Positions 24,408 to 32,185 of a stretch of DNA of 64,000 nt are shown piece after piece (positions within the stretch are counted from its first letter, which is position 1; each line of letters starts with the position of its first letter). The translations under genes were made by a program, and so were the position numbers. The DNA is from CAVUCH01 sp963739995 (GTDB lineage Bacteria; Acidobacteriota; Vicinamibacteria; Vicinamibacterales; JAENWD01), in NCBI GenBank assembly GCA_963739995.1, contig CAVUCH010000010.1:1-64000 (forward strand). The letters run 5' to 3'. The notes under the pieces are model-generated. The model saw only the letters and a list, made by a program, of their open reading frames with translations. It did no database searches and was not told the origin of the DNA.

Positions 24408-25109
24408 TCAACCGAGGTTTGGCGAAGTGTCAAACGCCGTGCGCAAGCGATGCACGGTCGCGGCGAGCGTCGACTCGCTGCCAACCTCGCCCGGCAGGAA
24501 GACGTCAATGCCGGCGACGCCCTTCGCACCGGCGGCCCGGATCGCCGGCGCTGACCGTATCGACACTCCGCCGATCGCCAGGACAGGCACGTGTCGCGCG
24601 GCCGCTGCCGCCGCGACGAGCCCTTCGACTCCCGCCGTCGTATGCCCTGCCGCCTTCGACGCGGATGCGAATACGGTGCCGAAGATGATGTAGTCCAGGG
24701 CCCCGCTACTCGTCACGGTGGCAGCGTCGTCCGGGTCGTGGACGGAGCGGCCGAGGATGAATTCGGAGGGCGCGATCGCCCGCACCCGATCCGCTGCATA
24801 CGAGTCGGCGCGCAGGTGCACGCCGTGGGCTCCGGCGACCAGTGCCACGTCCGCCCGATCGTTGACGACGATGCGCGCAGGCTGACCCGCAGCAGCCTCG
24901 AGACACCGCTCGACCAGCCGACACAGCTCACGCGTTTCGAGGTCCGGTTCGCGGATCTGCACGAGATCCACTCCGGCGGAGGCGGCCTCGCGCACCTGCC
25001 TCACCAGGAGATCCTCCGCACGCCTTCCGACGGCACCGGCGCGGGCAGCGATCCGCCCGCCGTGCGTTACGAGGCACAGGATGCCGCGCCGCGTGTCGAA
25101 CACGCTCAT
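24408..25109 (-). CDS. thiE: thiamine phosphate synthase (ThiE/TenI fold)
   Basis: 233 aa TIM barrel. Motifs: 'GVDLVQIREPDLETREL' (QxRxxD/E-like loop), 'RIVVNDRADVALVAGAHGVHL', 'LGRSVHDPDDA', 'DYIIFGTVFASASKAAG', 'VPVLAIGGV' and 'AAGAKGVAGIDVFL'. ThiE joins HMP-PP and thiazole phosphate to thiamine phosphate. The canonical 'QLR' is 'QIR' and other loops are somewhat diverged, so TenI-like activity is an alternative. No other thi gene is near. It overlaps the stop of the upstream membrane protein by 4 nt. Confidence 0.82.
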   Translation of the reverse strand: MSVFDTRRGILCLVTHGGRIAARAGAVGRRAEDLLVRQVREAASAGVDLVQIREPDLETRELCRLVERCLEAAAGQPARIVVNDRADVALVAGAHGVHLRADSYAADRVRAIAPSEFILGRSVHDPDDAATVTSSGALDYIIFGTVFASASKAAGHTTAGVEGLVAAAAAARHVPVLAIGGVSIRSAPAIRAAGAKGVAGIDVFLPGEVGSESTLAATVHRLRTAFDTSPNLG

Positions 25110-25417
25110 GACCGTCCCTGGGGAGCGCCGCCAACATCGGGCCTGAGCAGGTGCTCGCCGTTCCTGCGCCGGCCGACCCAGGCAGCGACCAGCTCCGCGA
25201 GACCCGCGCCGAGATTGAGCGCACCGAGCCCCGAGATCGCCCCGCGAACGAATTCGCTGCGCGTCCACCGGTAGACGGCGGGGATCGCCTCGATGACGGC
25301 GTTCTGGTCCCAGAATGTGGACCACGGGATGATGACGAGCAGGAAGCCCACCTCGAAGAAGTAGGCTGCGAAGAGCAGACGCCTGAGCAGATCAGCCTCC
25401 GCTGCCGGTGCCGGCAC
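25106..25417 (-). CDS. small membrane protein, function unknown
   Basis: About 103 aa from GTG 25417. Two hydrophobic stretches ('LLFAAYFFEVGFLLVIIPW' and 'GLGALNLGAGLAELVAAWV') are separated by a polar loop 'STFWDQNAVIEAIPAVYRW'; the tail is basic. It overlaps the 3' end of the TPR gene and the start of thiE, so it belongs to the operon. No family recognised. Confidence 0.6.
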   Translation of the reverse strand: MPAPAAEADLLRRLLFAAYFFEVGFLLVIIPWSTFWDQNAVIEAIPAVYRWTRSEFVRGAISGLGALNLGAGLAELVAAWVGRRRNGEHLLRPDVGGAPQGRS

Positions 25418-27389
25418 GTCTGAGGCGGTCGACTCGCCGTGCCACGTCCCGATAGCTGCTCGACTCTGCCTGCAGCTCGAGGAACACCGCCAGGGCGCGG
25501 CCCCCCTCGCCGGCGGTGTCGAGCGTATCGCCCAAGTCGTACAGCAACCGGCGACACGCCTCGAGCGAGGGCGCCGGTGCTTCAGCCGCGCGTTCGAACC
25601 ACTCGATGGCCTCGTCGACGCGCCCGCGCGCGAGTGAGAGCCGCGCCAGCATCGCGGCGGCCTCGAACCGCCGTCGCGGCGATCGCACCGCGACCCGCAG
25701 CTCGTCGATGGCCTGGCTGGGCATCCCGGCCTCGTCGTACGCGAGTGCCAGCTTGTAGTGCTGCTCCGCCATGCTGATGAGGGACTGGCGTGTGATGTCG
25801 TCGTGAAAGCCCTTGAACGACTCGCCGGCCTCACCGGCGGCCACCGGCGCGGTCTCCGAGTCGACTCCCGCGGAGGCCGCGCCGGTGCCGGTGCGGTCAG
25901 AGCCGCCGGCCGAACCAGAATCGGCGCCGGCGGCTGCCGTGCTCCCCTCGAACTGACCGGGCACCGGATCGAGGTCGAGCGGAAACTCCTCGAAACCCAG
26001 CACATTGCCCGTGTTCAGCCGTTCGGCAATGACTGCTTCGACGTGCGGCTCGCCGAGCGCCACCAGCGTGCGTCGCAGCCGGTCTTCGTGCTGCGCATCC
26101 GTCGGGTGCCGTCCAAGGAGATCCTCCGCGATCACACGGGCCTCGGCAGGGCGCCCGGCCGCGAGGTGCGCCTCCGCAAGGCGGGCCTGCGCGTCCGTCG
26201 TCTCCTGCTGCAGGCCGGATTCCACGCTGATGTCGACCAGCCGGAGCAGCGCCGGCAGGTGCGTCGGAAAGCCCTCTGCAAAACGGCGATACGCCGCAAT
26301 CGCGCCGAAGGTGTCACCGCGGGCCAGCTGCGAGTCGGCCGCGGATTCCACATGCACGAGCGCGAGCTCCGGTTCAGTCATGCGAAGGCCCTGCTCGATC
26401 AGGGCAGCGGTCCGGTGGGGCTCACGCGCCAGCAGCCGCGCGAACACCCCGCGCGCCACGTCCATCTGTCCAGCCCTGGCCCGCACCTCCCCGGCGGTCG
26501 CAAAGAGCTCAGCGTCGAACACGTCCCCGGTCGCATCCAGGTGGGCGCACGCCTCGACGTAGTCGCCGCGCTCGGCGCACGCGCGGACCAGCCGGACGGC
26601 AATCGAGAGGTCATCGGGGGCGAGACGCCGGGCATCGACGAGCATCGCCACCTGCCCTTCGGCGTCGCCTCGCGCCGCGCACGCATCGGCGAGCTCCAGG
26701 TACTCCGATGCCCTCGACGCGTGCATGCGGGCCCGGTCGAACTCGCCACGCTCGACCCACGCACGTGCCAGACGCGTTTTGAGGACGACGTCGTCCGGCG
26801 AAGCGGCCGTCGCCTCCTCGAGCATCGCGATCCCTTCGTCGCCCCGTCGGGCCGCAAACAGCGCGTCAACGAGGTCGCGTATCTCCCGCGTGAGCTCGTC
26901 GCTCCTGCCGGCCGGGAGCACCTGGCGCGCGGCGGCGAGCCGGGCGTCGAGATCGGCGGGGTCCAGGCTGCCAATCCGGAGGAGGATCTCGCTGGCGCCC
27001 CCCACATCGCCTCGCGCCTGCCGGAGGCTGGCAAGCGCCGAAAGCCACTGCCGGGCGTCAGCCAGAGCGCCCTGTGACGTCGCGGTCACGGCGGCCTGCA
27101 GCAGCGCGTGATCGTGATCGGGCTGGATCTTGAGGATCTTGCGGTACAAGGCGCCGGCAGGCTGCGTGAGCCCATCGCGCATCAGGTGGTCGGCGATGTG
27201 GACGTACTGTTCGACCGCCTTGTCGGCCTGCTGGGCGCGGTAGTAGCAGTCGCCCAGGATGTTCGCGGTCGTCCAGTCGTTGGGGAACTCCGCCAGGACG
27301 CGTTGGTACTCCTCGATTGCGGCGTCGAGCCGCCCCTGGCGGAGCAGCTTCTCCGCTTCCTTGAGGGTTCTCGTTCGATTGATAGCCAC
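25392..27389 (-). CDS. tetratricopeptide-repeat protein
   Basis: 665 aa. TPR/HAT-like helix pairs fill residues 1-450 ('AEKLLRQGRLDAAIEEYQRVLAEFP', 'TANILGDCYYRAQQADKAVEQY') and again ~545-650. Between them lies a Gly/Ser/Ala-rich linker (~475-530). No signal peptide or membrane helix, so it is cytoplasmic and probably a scaffold. The binding partner is unknown. It follows rnhB by 3 nt. Confidence 0.8.
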   Translation of the reverse strand: MAINRTRTLKEAEKLLRQGRLDAAIEEYQRVLAEFPNDWTTANILGDCYYRAQQADKAVEQYVHIADHLMRDGLTQPAGALYRKILKIQPDHDHALLQAAVTATSQGALADARQWLSALASLRQARGDVGGASEILLRIGSLDPADLDARLAAARQVLPAGRSDELTREIRDLVDALFAARRGDEGIAMLEEATAASPDDVVLKTRLARAWVERGEFDRARMHASRASEYLELADACAARGDAEGQVAMLVDARRLAPDDLSIAVRLVRACAERGDYVEACAHLDATGDVFDAELFATAGEVRARAGQMDVARGVFARLLAREPHRTAALIEQGLRMTEPELALVHVESAADSQLARGDTFGAIAAYRRFAEGFPTHLPALLRLVDISVESGLQQETTDAQARLAEAHLAAGRPAEARVIAEDLLGRHPTDAQHEDRLRRTLVALGEPHVEAVIAERLNTGNVLGFEEFPLDLDPVPGQFEGSTAAAGADSGSAGGSDRTGTGAASAGVDSETAPVAAGEAGESFKGFHDDITRQSLISMAEQHYKLALAYDEAGMPSQAIDELRVAVRSPRRRFEAAAMLARLSLARGRVDEAIEWFERAAEAPAPSLEACRRLLYDLGDTLDTAGEGGRALAVFLELQAESSSYRDVARRVDRLRRAGTGSGG

Positions 27390-27392
27390 GCT

Positions 27393-28049
27393 CTAGTCCT
27401 GCGGGGGCAGTGGCGCCGTGGCGCCCAGGGGCAGCCCGTCAAACATTGTGTGGGGCCGGAAGGACCGGCGGTGGACCGGCGAGTAGCCGTGCTGCGCGAC
27501 GGCCGCAAGATGGTCCGCCGTGGCGTACCCCTTGTGCCGATCGAACCCGTAGCGCGGGTCGGCAAGGTGGAGATCCTGCATCAGCCGATCGCGCGTCACC
27601 TTGGCGAGGATCGAACCCGCCGCAATCGCGGCGCACCGCGCATCGCCGTGCAGGACTCCCCGTTGCGCCATGAAAAGGTCCGGCACATAGAAGGCGTCCA
27701 CCAGGACCAGATCGGGCAGCGGCGCGAGCCCGAGCACCGCGCGGCGCATGGCGGCAAGCGACGCGCGGTGGATGTTGATGGCATCGATCTCGTGGTGCTC
27801 GGCGGATGCCACCGACCAGGCAAGGGCACACCGCACGATCTCGTCATAGAGCCGATCGCGCTCGGCCGCCGGCACCTGCTTCGAATCGGACAGCCCCGGA
27901 ATGTGGCAGTCGGGGTCGAGCACCACGGCTCCGGCGACGACCGGCCCGGCGAGGCACCCCCGGCCCACCTCGTCGACGCCTGCCACGCGTACGAATCCGA
28001 GCCGCCGGCAGGCGTTCTCGAGCGTGCGCATGGCGCGGGTGCGGACCAT
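27393..28049 (-). CDS. rnhB: ribonuclease HII
   Basis: 218 aa. Removes RNA from RNA-DNA hybrids, including single misincorporated ribonucleotides. Motifs: 'VAGVDEVGRGCLAGPVVAGAV' with the DEXGRG catalytic Asp-Glu, 'LSDSKQVPAAERDRL', 'LVDAFYV', 'AAGSILAKVTRDRLM' and 'YGFDRHKGYATADH'. It closes the conserved rpsP-rimM-trmD-rplS-rnhB order. ATG 28031 is an alternative start. Confidence 0.93.
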   Translation of the reverse strand: MVRTRAMRTLENACRRLGFVRVAGVDEVGRGCLAGPVVAGAVVLDPDCHIPGLSDSKQVPAAERDRLYDEIVRCALAWSVASAEHHEIDAINIHRASLAAMRRAVLGLAPLPDLVLVDAFYVPDLFMAQRGVLHGDARCAAIAAGSILAKVTRDRLMQDLHLADPRYGFDRHKGYATADHLAAVAQHGYSPVHRRSFRPHTMFDGLPLGATAPLPPQD

Positions 28050-28154
28050 CCGGCAGAGCCTTCCCAGGTGAACGGCCGCGTCCCCGGCCCATCGCGCCGG
28101 CTGCGGCGAATTGCGCAGGGCACCTGTTCGGGGGCCCCGCCCATGCCGATCGAA

Positions 28155-28508
28155 CTACGCCGGCTGGCGTCTGCCGGTTTCCTTCATGCGCGCCGCCTTG
28201 CCCTTCAGCTCGCGCAGGAAGTACAGCTTCGCACGGCGGACCTTGGCCGAGCGGACGACATCCACCTTCTGGATTGTCGGCGAGTGCAGCGGAAAGATGC
28301 GCTCGACGCCCTGGCCGAACGAGACCTTGCGCACCGTGAACGACGCCCGGGCGCTGCCCCGCCGAATGCCAATGACGATGCCCTCGAACACCTGGACGCG
28401 TTCCTTATCACCTTCGCGCACGCGCACGTGCACCCGGACGGTGTCGCCCGACCGCATGTCGGGCCGCTCCACCAGTTGTGTCCGTTCGATCGCCTCAATC
28501 GCGTTCAT
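28155..28508 (-). CDS. rplS: 50S ribosomal protein L19
   Basis: 117 aa, the normal length. 'MNAIEAIERTQL' start, 'GDTVRVHVRVREGDKERVQ', 'FEGIVIGIRRGSARASFTVRK', 'GVERIFPLHSPTI' and a basic C-terminus. ATG 28508 is preferred over the neighbouring ATG 28511 for spacing from AAGGAG. It overlaps the trmD 3' end, as in many bacteria. L19 sits at the 30S-50S interface. Confidence 0.96.
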   Translation of the reverse strand: MNAIEAIERTQLVERPDMRSGDTVRVHVRVREGDKERVQVFEGIVIGIRRGSARASFTVRKVSFGQGVERIFPLHSPTIQKVDVVRSAKVRRAKLYFLRELKGKAARMKETGRRQPA

Positions 28509-29247
28509 CATCCGCTCCTTCTTCGCTCAACTCACGTAACACGCGCCGCTCGTCCTCGTCCAGCGTCGCACCCGCCAGCAGGTCGGGGCGCGTACGCAAG
28601 GTCCGGCGCAGCGCCTCGCGCCTGCGCCACGCACCGACGCGGGCGTGGTGTCCGGACAGCAACACATCTGGCACCAGCCAGCCGCGAAAATCTGCCGGCC
28701 GCGTAAACTGCGGGTAGTCCAGCAGCCCGCGCGCAAACGAATCGGCTGTCACCGACCCCGCATCACCCACGACGCCGGGCACGAGCCGCGAGACCGCGTC
28801 CACGACGACGAGCGCCGCGATCTCACCGCCGCTCAGGACGTAGTCGCCGATCGAGATCTCCTCGGTCGCCAGGTGCTCACGAACGCGGTCGTCCACGCCC
28901 TCGTACCGTCCGCACAGAATCACGACGTGCCCGGCCGCGCGCAGCCGCTCGGCCCCGGCCTGGGTGAACGGCCGCCCCTGCGGCGAGGTCAACAGCACGG
29001 CCGCGGGTTCCCCCCGTGTCTTGCGGATTCGATTGACGGCGCGAAACAGCGGCTCCGCCTTCAGCACCATCCCGGGCCCGCCGCCGAACGGCACGTCGTC
29101 GACGGTGCGGTGCCGGTCGGTCGTGAAGTCGCGCAAATCATGCACGGCCACGTCGACGATCCCGCTCTCGATCCCGCGGCCCACGACGCCCTCGGCGAGG
29201 GGGGCCTCGAACATCCGCGGAAAGATCGTGACAATGTCGAACTTCAC
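28495..29247 (-). CDS. trmD: tRNA (guanine-N1)-methyltransferase TrmD
   Basis: 250 aa from GTG 29247 (VKFDIVTIFPRMFEAPLAEGVVG). Methylates G37 next to the anticodon using AdoMet through a trefoil knot. Diagnostic motifs: 'DDVPFGGGPGMVLKAEPLF', 'LTSPQGRPFTQ', 'LCGRYEGVDDRV', 'ISIGDYVLSGGEIAALV' and 'PRPADFRGW'-like 'FTRPADFRGWLVPDVLLSG'. An upstream ATG at 29280 would add residues not typical of the family. Confidence 0.96.
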   Translation of the reverse strand: MKFDIVTIFPRMFEAPLAEGVVGRGIESGIVDVAVHDLRDFTTDRHRTVDDVPFGGGPGMVLKAEPLFRAVNRIRKTRGEPAAVLLTSPQGRPFTQAGAERLRAAGHVVILCGRYEGVDDRVREHLATEEISIGDYVLSGGEIAALVVVDAVSRLVPGVVGDAGSVTADSFARGLLDYPQFTRPADFRGWLVPDVLLSGHHARVGAWRRREALRRTLRTRPDLLAGATLDEDERRVLRELSEEGADDERD

Positions 29248-29350
29248 GACCGCGAACTCCGCGCTGTCGAACCCGACCATCGGCGGCTGCCCGTCGACAG
29301 GAACTTCACGGCTGCGGCCCTTGCCCCGCCCGGCGCGACCCCGGTGGCGT

Positions 29351-29875
29351 TCACGCGTTGACGTCCAGCAGGCCCTCGGGCGGGTCGATCACGATCCGCT
29401 TCTGCACGACGTCGATCGTGACGCAGATCGCATGCACGAGCGGCACCTGAATCTCCCCGCGGCCCGCGCCGGCGATCAGGCGACTGATCCCCCCGCCGCC
29501 CTCGACGGTGCGCACGGTGCCCACCTCACGTCCGTCGGTGGTCACGAGCGTGCAGCCGATCAGGTCGTGCTCGTAATACGTCCCGTCGGGCAGTGGCGTG
29601 AGCGCCGATTCCGGCACGCGCAGCTCGACGCCAGCCAGCGTCTCGGCGGCGTCCATCGTGTCGACTCTCTCGAGCGTCAGCACAGGCCGGCCCTGGTGCA
29701 TCCGCATCGCGGCGATCGTCACGGTCCCGAGCCGGCCATCCCGCATTGTGTGCAGGACGGCGCCCGCGGCAAACCGCTCGTCGGGAAAATCAGTCGCCGG
29801 ATCCACGATGACCTGCCCGCGGTGGCCATGGGTGCGCGCGATGCGTCCCACCAGCACCATGTCGTCCCAGGCCAC
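29351..29875 (-). CDS. rimM: 16S rRNA processing protein RimM
   Basis: 174 aa, the usual two-barrel form. 'VLVGRIARTHGHRGQVIVDPATDFP' at the start and the PRC-barrel half 'YYEHDLIGCTLVTTDGREVGTV', ending 'RIVIDPPEGLLDV'. RimM binds S19 and helps 30S head maturation. 103 nt separate it from trmD; that gap shows no gene. Confidence 0.94.
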   Translation of the reverse strand: MAWDDMVLVGRIARTHGHRGQVIVDPATDFPDERFAAGAVLHTMRDGRLGTVTIAAMRMHQGRPVLTLERVDTMDAAETLAGVELRVPESALTPLPDGTYYEHDLIGCTLVTTDGREVGTVRTVEGGGGISRLIAGAGRGEIQVPLVHAICVTIDVVQKRIVIDPPEGLLDVNA

Positions 29876-29880
29876 CCAGG

Positions 29881-30135
29881 CTACCGCACGTCCGGGTCGC
29901 GAATCTCGAGCGTCGCCTTGACGCCGTGATGCTGCGCGGTGGCCGCGACGATCGTGCGCAGGGCTTCCGCCGTCCGCCCCTGGCGGCCGATCACCTTCCC
30001 GACATCACCCGGGGCGACGCTCAACTCCACCACGGTCACGCCCCGGTGCGCCGTCTCGGTCACCTGCACCGCCGCCGGCTGATCGACGAGCGCGCGGGCG
30101 GCGACCTCCACGGCCGCCGCCATCGGACTGGCCAT
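29881..30135 (-). CDS. khpA: KH-domain RNA-binding protein KhpA
   Basis: 84 aa with the KH motif 'VGKVIGRQGRTAEALRTIV' and a C-terminal beta strand 'KATLEIRD'. KhpA works with KhpB (Jag) as a small-RNA and cell-division-linked binding protein. Its place between rpsP and rimM is the conserved one. Confidence 0.93.
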   Translation of the reverse strand: MASPMAAAVEVAARALVDQPAAVQVTETAHRGVTVVELSVAPGDVGKVIGRQGRTAEALRTIVAATAQHHGVKATLEIRDPDVR

Positions 30136-30137
30136 GG

Positions 30138-30530
30138 CTATTCGCCGGGCGCCGGAGCGGGCGCGGCGTCCGCATCGACCGCTGACGGAGCGTCCGCGTC
30201 CACGACCGGTGCCGTTTCAGCCCTGGGAGCGGCCCGGCGCGAAGCCGACACAGCAGGCGTCGCTGCGGCCACCGCCACGTCGGCCTCCGGCGCCGCCCGC
30301 AGGTGGCGTGCGATCAACGTGCGCACCGTGTCAGACGGCCGGGCGCCCTTCGACACCCAGTAGTCCACGCGCTCGCGGTCCACCTCAACCTTCGCGGGCT
30401 TCGCTCGCGGATAGTAGCTCCCGAGGATCTCGAGGAAGCTGCCGTCGCGGGCGGCTTCCGATCGGGCCACCACCAGCCGGAAGAACGGCCGCTTCTTCGA
30501 TCCCACCCGACGCATCCGGATTGCCAGCAT
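30138..30530 (-). CDS. rpsP: 30S ribosomal protein S16 with long C-terminal tail
   Basis: 130 aa. The first ~80 residues are canonical S16 ('LAIRMRRVGSKKRPFFRLVV', 'LEILGSYYPRAKP', 'RVDYWVSKGARPSDTV'). The last ~45 residues are a low-complexity Ala/Pro/Val/Asp tail ending 'DADAAPAPAPGE', not needed for the fold. S16 binds early to 16S rRNA. Confidence 0.95.
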   Translation of the reverse strand: MLAIRMRRVGSKKRPFFRLVVARSEAARDGSFLEILGSYYPRAKPAKVEVDRERVDYWVSKGARPSDTVRTLIARHLRAAPEADVAVAAATPAVSASRRAAPRAETAPVVDADAPSAVDADAAPAPAPGE

Positions 30531-30609
30531 GTTGCTCCTTGTACTCTCGTTCGTCTCTCGCGCCGGGACCGAAGTCCCGGCGCCACACGTCTACTGCGGG
30601 TGTCGCGGG

Positions 30610-31965
30610 CTATCGTCCCATGACCCGCGGCATCCCGAGGGCGCCACGGCGTTTCTTCTTGCCACCCCCGCCAGTCACGCCAAGGGACTTCAGCATTCTG
30701 CGCATCTCGATGAACTGCTTCAGCAGCCGGTTCACCTCTTCGACACTCGTGCCGCTGCCTCTCGCAATACGCTTCCGGCGGCTGCCATTAATCACCTGGT
30801 GATTGCGGCGCTCGATGTCGGTCATCGACGAGATGATCGCCTCGACGCGCCCCAGCTGCTTCTCGTCCGGCTTGTTCTCGGCGAGCTCCTTGATGTTGCT
30901 CATGCCCGGGATCATCCCGATGATGCTCTCGAGCGGCCCCATCTTCCGGATCGTGCGCAGCTGATCGCGGAAGTCTTCGAGGGTGAACGCGTCGTTCCGC
31001 AGCTTCTCTTCGAGGCGGGCGGCGTCTTCAACGTCGATGGCCTGCTCGGCCTTCTCGATGAGCGACAGCACGTCGCCCATGCCGAGCACGCGCGATACGA
31101 CCCGATCGGGATGGAAGACCTCCAGATCCTCCATCCGCTCGCCGCTGCCGACAAACGCAATCGGCACGCCGACGACCGAGACCACCGATAGCGCCGCGCC
31201 GCCGCGGGCATCGCCATCGAGCTTCGACAGCACGACGCCGGTCACGCCGACACGGCGGTTGAACTCGCCCGCGCTCTTGATGGCGTCCTGCCCCGTCATC
31301 GCGTCCGCCACATACAGCTGGTCGGACGGATCAACCGCTGCCTTGACGGCCTCCAGCTCCGCCATCAGGGCATCGTCGATGTGCAGGCGGCCCGCCGTGT
31401 CGACGATCACCACGTCGAAGCCGGTGTTCTTCGCCTCCACGAGCGCGCCCGCGGCGCGCCGGACCGGGTCCATCTCGCCCGCCGGGTCGTACACACGAAG
31501 CTGCGCCTGCTTGCCCAGCACATTCAGCTGCTCGATGGCCGCGGGCCGGCGCACGTCGGTCGACACCAGCATCGGGTGGCGTCCCTGGCGCGTGAGCCAC
31601 CGGCCCAGCTTCCCCGCCGTCGTTGTCTTGCCCGAGCCCTGGAGACCGAGCAGCATCACCACCCGGGGCGACTTCTGTGTCTGGGAGAGCCCGCCTTGCG
31701 CGTCACCGAACAGCGCGAGCATCTCGTCGCGCACGATGCGGACAACGTGCTGCGACGGCGTGAGGCTGCGGAGCACTTCCTGGTCCATCGCGCGATCACG
31801 CACGCGATCGGTAAACGCCTTGACGACCTTGAAGTTCACGTCCGCTTCGAGCAACGCCAGGCGGATTTCCCGCAGCGCCGCCTCGACGTTCACCTCCGTC
31901 AGGCGTCCGTCACCACGAATTGAGCGGAACACGCCCTGCAGACGTGTACTGAGCGCGTCGAACAT
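30610..31965 (-). CDS. ffh: signal recognition particle protein Ffh
   Basis: 451 aa. N-domain (1-85), G-domain with 'LLGLQGSGKTTTAGKLGRWL', 'STDVRRPAAIEQL', 'IVDTAGRLHIDDALM' and 'LSKLDGDARGGAALSV', and a Met-rich M-domain from ~295 ('GMGDVLSLIEKAEQ', 'GMIPGMSNIKELA', 'RIARGSGTSVEEVNRLLKQF'). It pairs with FtsY (35180-36103) and 4.5S RNA to target membrane proteins. First gene of the ffh-rpsP-khpA-rimM-trmD-rplS-rnhB unit. Confidence 0.96.
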   Translation of the reverse strand: MFDALSTRLQGVFRSIRGDGRLTEVNVEAALREIRLALLEADVNFKVVKAFTDRVRDRAMDQEVLRSLTPSQHVVRIVRDEMLALFGDAQGGLSQTQKSPRVVMLLGLQGSGKTTTAGKLGRWLTRQGRHPMLVSTDVRRPAAIEQLNVLGKQAQLRVYDPAGEMDPVRRAAGALVEAKNTGFDVVIVDTAGRLHIDDALMAELEAVKAAVDPSDQLYVADAMTGQDAIKSAGEFNRRVGVTGVVLSKLDGDARGGAALSVVSVVGVPIAFVGSGERMEDLEVFHPDRVVSRVLGMGDVLSLIEKAEQAIDVEDAARLEEKLRNDAFTLEDFRDQLRTIRKMGPLESIIGMIPGMSNIKELAENKPDEKQLGRVEAIISSMTDIERRNHQVINGSRRKRIARGSGTSVEEVNRLLKQFIEMRRMLKSLGVTGGGGKKKRRGALGMPRVMGR

Positions 31966-32056
31966 CACCGACCTGCTGGACCCGGGGTTCCGGCGTGCGC
32001 TCTGAACGGCAAGACGAGCCCCTCACGAGCTGTAAGCCGCTCAAACGCAAACCCTT

Positions 32057-32086
32057 ATCGTAGGCGTGCAGGAGCTCGTCTGTCAA
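32057..32086 (-). promoter_or_regulatory. sigma70-type promoter of the ffh operon
   Basis: On the minus strand TTGACA (32086-32081), an 18-bp spacer and TACGAT (32062-32057), giving a leader of ~85 nt before the ffh ATG. This promoter lies in the gap (31966-32185) between ffh and the riboflavin gene; no gene is seen there. Confidence 0.65.
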
Positions 32087-32185
32087 CGGCAGTGTCGGTC
32101 TGCCAGCAGGCGCTGGCCGCGGGGCGGTTGGACTCCGCCGAGCGCCTGGTAGAGCCTGGCGCCCAGCGCCAAAAATGCCGCGGCG

